64,000 bases of DNA from Strobilurus pachycystidiatus. Taxonomy: Eukaryota > Basidiomycota > Agaricomycetes > Agaricales > Physalacriaceae. The notes below the pieces were generated by a model. That model was not told the origin of the DNA and did not search any database. It saw only the letters and a program-made list of their open reading frames with translations. Positions within the stretch are counted from its first letter, which is position 1, and each line of letters begins with the position of its first letter. The DNA is taken from positions 1,178,001 through 1,242,000 of the forward strand of contig JAHLMK010000001.1 in NCBI GenBank assembly GCA_019915135.1. The letters are read 5' to 3'. The translations under genes were made by a program, and so were the position numbers. Shown one piece after another: positions 60,194-64,000 of this stretch.

Positions 60194-61856
60194 ATGACGA
60201 CTCGACAACGAACTCTCATGCCTGCGCCTCCATCGCCACTTCCATACCCCACTCTCCAATCTGTGCCACCAGCAGAGCTGTCGATCGGGGCTCCTCCGCC
60301 GATCGGCGTCCCGCCCACAGATGCCGACTGTCCACGTTCTACTCGTAAACAGCGGCCTCCTCTTGCGCGGCGTGAGCACATAGCCAAGCAGGCCAATCAA
60401 TTAGCCGCTCTGGTGCTCCCAAAGCTTCCTGGTGGAGCCACGCCTCGTCTACCTACGCCCTCGGACCAGTCGATGACTCCTGAGTATCCCGACCCGACGA
60501 AGAAGTCCCACGCCCGCAAACGTCCTGCGAACCACATCCCTCGTCCGCGCAACGCCTTTATCCTTTTCCGCTGCGACTTTGTGAGGGATCAGACTATCCC
60601 GCGCAGCGTTGAGCGGGATCATCGCAACCTCAGCCGCATCGCTGGTATGATGTGGACGTCTATGGGTCCAGACCAGCGCGAGCCGTGGGTGGCTATGGCT
60701 AAGAAGGAGAAGCAGGCGCATGCGGATCGATTCCCGAATTATCGCTACAAACCTGAAGGACTGGCGCTGCCGAAGAAAAAGTCGAAGGTTCGGGGTGTCG
60801 GCGGGGAGGCCTACGAAGAAGAGGAGGCGTTGGGCCCAGACGATGACGATTATGTTGACAGGAGGCCCCCGCGGAGGTCAGAGAGGAAGGACAGAGGCAG
60901 AGAGCGGGAGAAGAAGGCAGTGGCGCTTGCGGGCAACGGCCCGGAACTTCCTGCGCACGCCACTCTCTCGTACACGCTTCCCCACCGCCGTTCGTCTTCC
61001 TGTCCGCCTCCTGGATCCCAGCTGTCGATGTCAAGTCTTTCAGGACTCCACCACCACCCCAATCCTTTCACCTCTACTGGGGAGATGCCTGTTAGACTTG
61101 ACTCCGTCGCTCCTTCTGGCACCGCATCTACCAGAAAGGATAGTAGTGGGATGACCCAGGACGATATCACAACGTCTCGTCGTCCCAGCCGTGTCCTAAC
61201 GTTCCACTCGGTGCAGCCTGCCGGCTCCGTCTTCGATGGCCACGGTCTTGCGAATCCATTTTCCTTCAATAGCCCCGATTCTGGTTATAGTCCTACCAGC
61301 ACTGATAGTGGAAACTGGGACAATGGCCTGACGTATCCTTGGGGTAATCACGGCTCCCACAACCCCAATGGCAACGGATACATCCTCCCAACGTGGACCT
61401 CTTCTTTCGGCTTTCCTGCCATCCAGTCACCCACCGCAGGTGGGCAGATGGAGTGGGTCACACACGCGTACTCAGAGACTGGAGGCTACTCGTTGCAATC
61501 GGGAAATACATGGGATACGGCTGGAATGACACCAAAGGTAACTTTCATAACTTGCATACCTGATCATTGGCTTACACCGTACCCAGGCAATGATGAACCT
61601 TCCATATCCACAGACATGGTCACCTCAGCACCCTGTCCAGTATCCCGTCTCTCCGCCCTTCGTCAAACAGGCAACTTCGCCTTTTTCTGCTACTCCCGAG
61701 TACCCGCAATCGCCATCCGGACGCGACATGCCTCAATTCAACGATCCGTTTTCTCCTCAATCCTCAGCGAGCCGCGCTCCCAGCCCTCGCCTGCCAGCTA
61801 TCTCACCCTTGGAGATGTCTCCAGGCGTCTTTCCCGGCGGTAACAGAGGGTACTGA
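60194..61856 (+). CDS. HMG-box transcription factor (MATA_HMG/Prf1-like)
   Basis: Two exons, about 535 residues. The HMG box lies near residues 115-190: 'NHIPRPRNAFILFRCDFVRD', 'DHRNLSRIAGMMWTSMGPDQ', 'REPWVAMAKKEKQAHADRFP' and 'NYRYKP'. This is the sequence-specific MATA_HMG type (N-A-F-I-L-F-R; Y-x-Y-x-P), as in basidiomycete pheromone-response and sexual regulators such as Prf1. A basic KKKSK follows. The rest is Ser/Pro/Asn/Gly-rich, like a transactivation region. An intron at 61536-61587 (GTAACT...ACCCAG) leads to a last exon ending GNRGY, TGA at 61854-61856. The ATG at 60194 was chosen as the first one after the TATA box in this frame; an upstream in-frame non-ATG extension exists. Confidence 0.88.
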
Positions 61857-62319
61857 TTGAACTTGCATTCTATCGCGGACACTCCTCAATATACGGTTAA
61901 CGACCTCTCTTGGTGTAGCTATGCATCCCCTCATTAATCTCGATGTTTCTTCTTCCACTTCATTTCTTCACAGCACGTACAACAATCATCTGCCCATTTG
62001 CATCTCCTTCATGTAGAATTTCATCGATCGTTCGTATCTGTATATACAAACGGTCATTTAAAGGGTTCTGGTAAACCTCGTAACACTCAATTGTACTCAA
62101 TCTCATTGTTCATTTCCATCTGTTTTGAATTGCAGTCCGACGTCGTGCGTTGGATTCCTAGCGACTCATCATGAATGCCTGAAAGTGTGACACATTAATC
62201 AGCGCGTTGCGCGCCGAAATAGAATATTAGTGCTTCCTACATAGTTCCTACACCTATATACAATACCTTACCATTGCAAGACATACGAATAAAAAATCCT
62301 CCGGCCAAAGACGAGCACT
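61857..62319. other. Intergenic between convergent genes
   Basis: 3' flanks of the HMG-box and SPX-RING genes. Nothing else seen. Confidence 0.6.
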
Positions 62320-64000
62320 CTACATTATTCGACAACTCTGATGCGGATCGATACCAAGCTCAATGAGCTCCTCCTCGGCTGCTTCCTTCTCATTCTGCTT
62401 CAATTTGAGTCTCGACTCCTCTGGGAACCAATCTTGCATGAAGTTCAGCAGAGCCCAATCGACGTTGGCTGTGCAAGGGCGAGTGAGCCTCGTTGAAAGG
62501 GAAAAGAAGATCGACGTACATTTGTCTGCATCGAGGACCGTCGGCGCCCTGCACATCGGACAGTCACCCTGGCCGCGCTTCTGCATCTTGACAAGACAAC
62601 GAACACAGAAGAGATGCCCACACTGGAGACGAATCGGCTTGAAGGCGATTCCTGTGCATATAAGACATGCGTAGTCGTCGAGATGTGGTATGACTGGGAG
62701 GAGGGTTTGCCCGATGGCCTGGACGAGAAGCCGTGGAAGAGACACCGATTGGGCGTGGAGGATGAGCCTCAATCCTTCATGCCCATCACTGAGATCCGGG
62801 AGTGCCAACGCAGTGCGTTTTGCGTGCTTCTTGAGAATCTTTCGCGTCGCTTCAGAATTTGCAGTTTGGAACTTAGGCATCATCAGACGAGAAACACGCT
62901 GGAACGGCAGGAGCGTACCTTCTTGATGTTTAATATATATAGGTTAAGTTGCAAGAACGATTCCAGTGCTTGTCGACTGTTCTTGAGCTTTAGTAGTCGA
63001 TTGTCTCCCAGGCCGCGGTCCGTCACACGCTCGGCGAACTGCTTGAGTCGCATTTCGCTCTCCTCAACGGAGCGTTCCCCACGAGACGCTTCGCCAATGC
63101 TCTCGAACACTTCTGCTTCAACATACAGCTGGAAGATTTCTCGCCATGAGTTGAGGTCGGACTGGAGGGATATGAGCGGTTTATATGGTATCAAGCAAGT
63201 AGCAAGCTACCTTGTGTAGTGCATGATGAGCCACTCGTATTGTCCCAGGATTAGTCAACATCGAATGTGGATGGAAGCCAGAAGGTGATGAAGACGACAG
63301 TGGACGCGCCGAGTCAGAGATGTCGCGAGAAAGGTGCGCCAAATTCTGCGAAAATTCGGACTGAACAGTCGAGAGGTGCTCTGAGGTAGAAAGCAGGGCC
63401 GTTGAGAGCATTTCGAAGAACGCAGTGTCCGACACGAGGGGAATCACGATTTCGTGTAATGATGCGTCATTATTTCTGGGGAAGGTAAGAGAGGTGCATC
63501 TGGTTTGTGGCGGGTGCTTACTCGGTGGCATTATCGGGCGATGTCCTTCGGTACCGACTGAGGGCATAGAGCAGGCTGGGCGACGGGCGGACGGCGTGGT
63601 CCATCTGCGTGGTATCTCCATCCCTTTCTCCGTCTCCGTCTTCCTCTACGTCCTCAATATGCGCACTGGACTCGATCGGCCCCGTCCCGTCCAATGACTG
63701 CAGACTGGCGTCCTCGCTCGGTATATGGACCCAGAACCGCAGGCACGGCTCGATATGATTCGATTCCTCGTTTAATTCGTAAACGACGCGGTATCCCTCG
63801 GGAAGCGCCGCCTCCGTCGCCTTTCCCTTGCCCTTGCCCTCCACGCCTTCGCTGGGCGCCAATAGCGACTGCAGGACACTAGGCGTCAGGCCTATTGAAG
63901 CGAGTTCCAAGACAATCTGATTTATGAGCTTTTTAAGCTGGAGGACCCGTATGAGTCGGTCGATGCGAGCAGGTTGAGACAGGAAAGCACACCTGTCGAT
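62320..64000 (-). CDS. SPX-RING protein, 5' end beyond window
   Basis: Partial gene. At the window edge the frame reads RQ, an intron (GTGTGC...CTCCAG, about 63993-63942), then LKKLINQIVLELASIGL, matching the Y-R-x-L-K-K-x-I-N core of SPX domains, which sense inositol pyrophosphates. Downstream come 'TAFFEMLSTALLSTSEHLST' and 'NSRQALESFLQLNLYILNIK', helical SPX parts. A C3HC4 RING follows: 'YACLICTGIAFKPIRLQCGH', 'LFCVRCLVKMQKRGQGDCPM', 'CRAP', so a ubiquitin ligase role is likely. It ends CRIM with TAG at 62320-62322. The architecture matches fungal SPX-RING (RING-14-like) proteins. Five or more introns. The start codon lies past 64000. Confidence 0.88.

Overview
The window is nuclear DNA of a filamentous basidiomycete, most likely an Agaricomycete with wood-decay traits. 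This rests on gene-dense DNA with many 45-65 nt introns, several genes whose ATG is directly followed by an intron, a basidiomycete-style BTB protein, a copper-radical (glyoxal) oxidase and a Plavaka-like (Tnp2) DNA transposon. The species call is inference; no rRNA, tRNA, CRISPR or prokaryotic operon was seen. Gene models were built by reading frames across GT-AG introns by eye, so outer coordinates are firmer than every inner splice site.

Layout. 1-10.3 kb: BTB protein (+); a PAC1-like proteasome assembly chaperone (-) head to head with a Cdc4-type myosin light chain (+); an NmrA/isoflavone-reductase-like protein (-); an MFS monocarboxylate-type transporter (+). 10.7-11.3 kb holds a decayed coding stretch. 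11.5-21.4 kb: mitochondrial release factor 1 (-) head to head with a CSC1/OSCA-type channel (+), an unresolved small-gene region, then Enhancer of polycomb (+). 21.6-26 kb: an F-box-like protein (-), an unrecognised protein (+) and an AIM6-like phosphodiesterase (+). 26.2-39 kb: an insulinase-type M16 protease (+), CKS1 (-) head to head with the meiotic helicase HFM1/MER3 (+), and a highly divergent G-protein alpha subunit (-).

39-49 kb is the accessory part. A gene-poor flank leads into a Plavaka-type element of about 6 kb carrying an apparently intact Tnp2 transposase, a divergently transcribed coiled-coil/AT-hook-like gene and a third small gene downstream. 49-64 kb: an ICMT-type isoprenylcysteine methyltransferase (-), class II DAHP synthase (+), a 354-bp Harbinger/Tourist-like MITE with TTA target duplication, a truncated PP2C fragment, a glyoxal oxidase with a probable GPI tail (-), a small membrane protein (-), a Zn2Cys6/coiled-coil protein (-), an HMG-box transcription factor (+), and an SPX-RING protein (-) whose 5' end runs out of the window.

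Themes: at least four head-to-head pairs share short (about 117-164 bp) putative bidirectional promoters. Two concern cell division: PAC1-like/Cdc4 and CKS1/HFM1, the latter pairing a CDK subunit with a crossover helicase. The most unusual items are the atypical G-alpha, in which the catalytic switch-II glutamine is a cysteine, and the three-gene Plavaka element.
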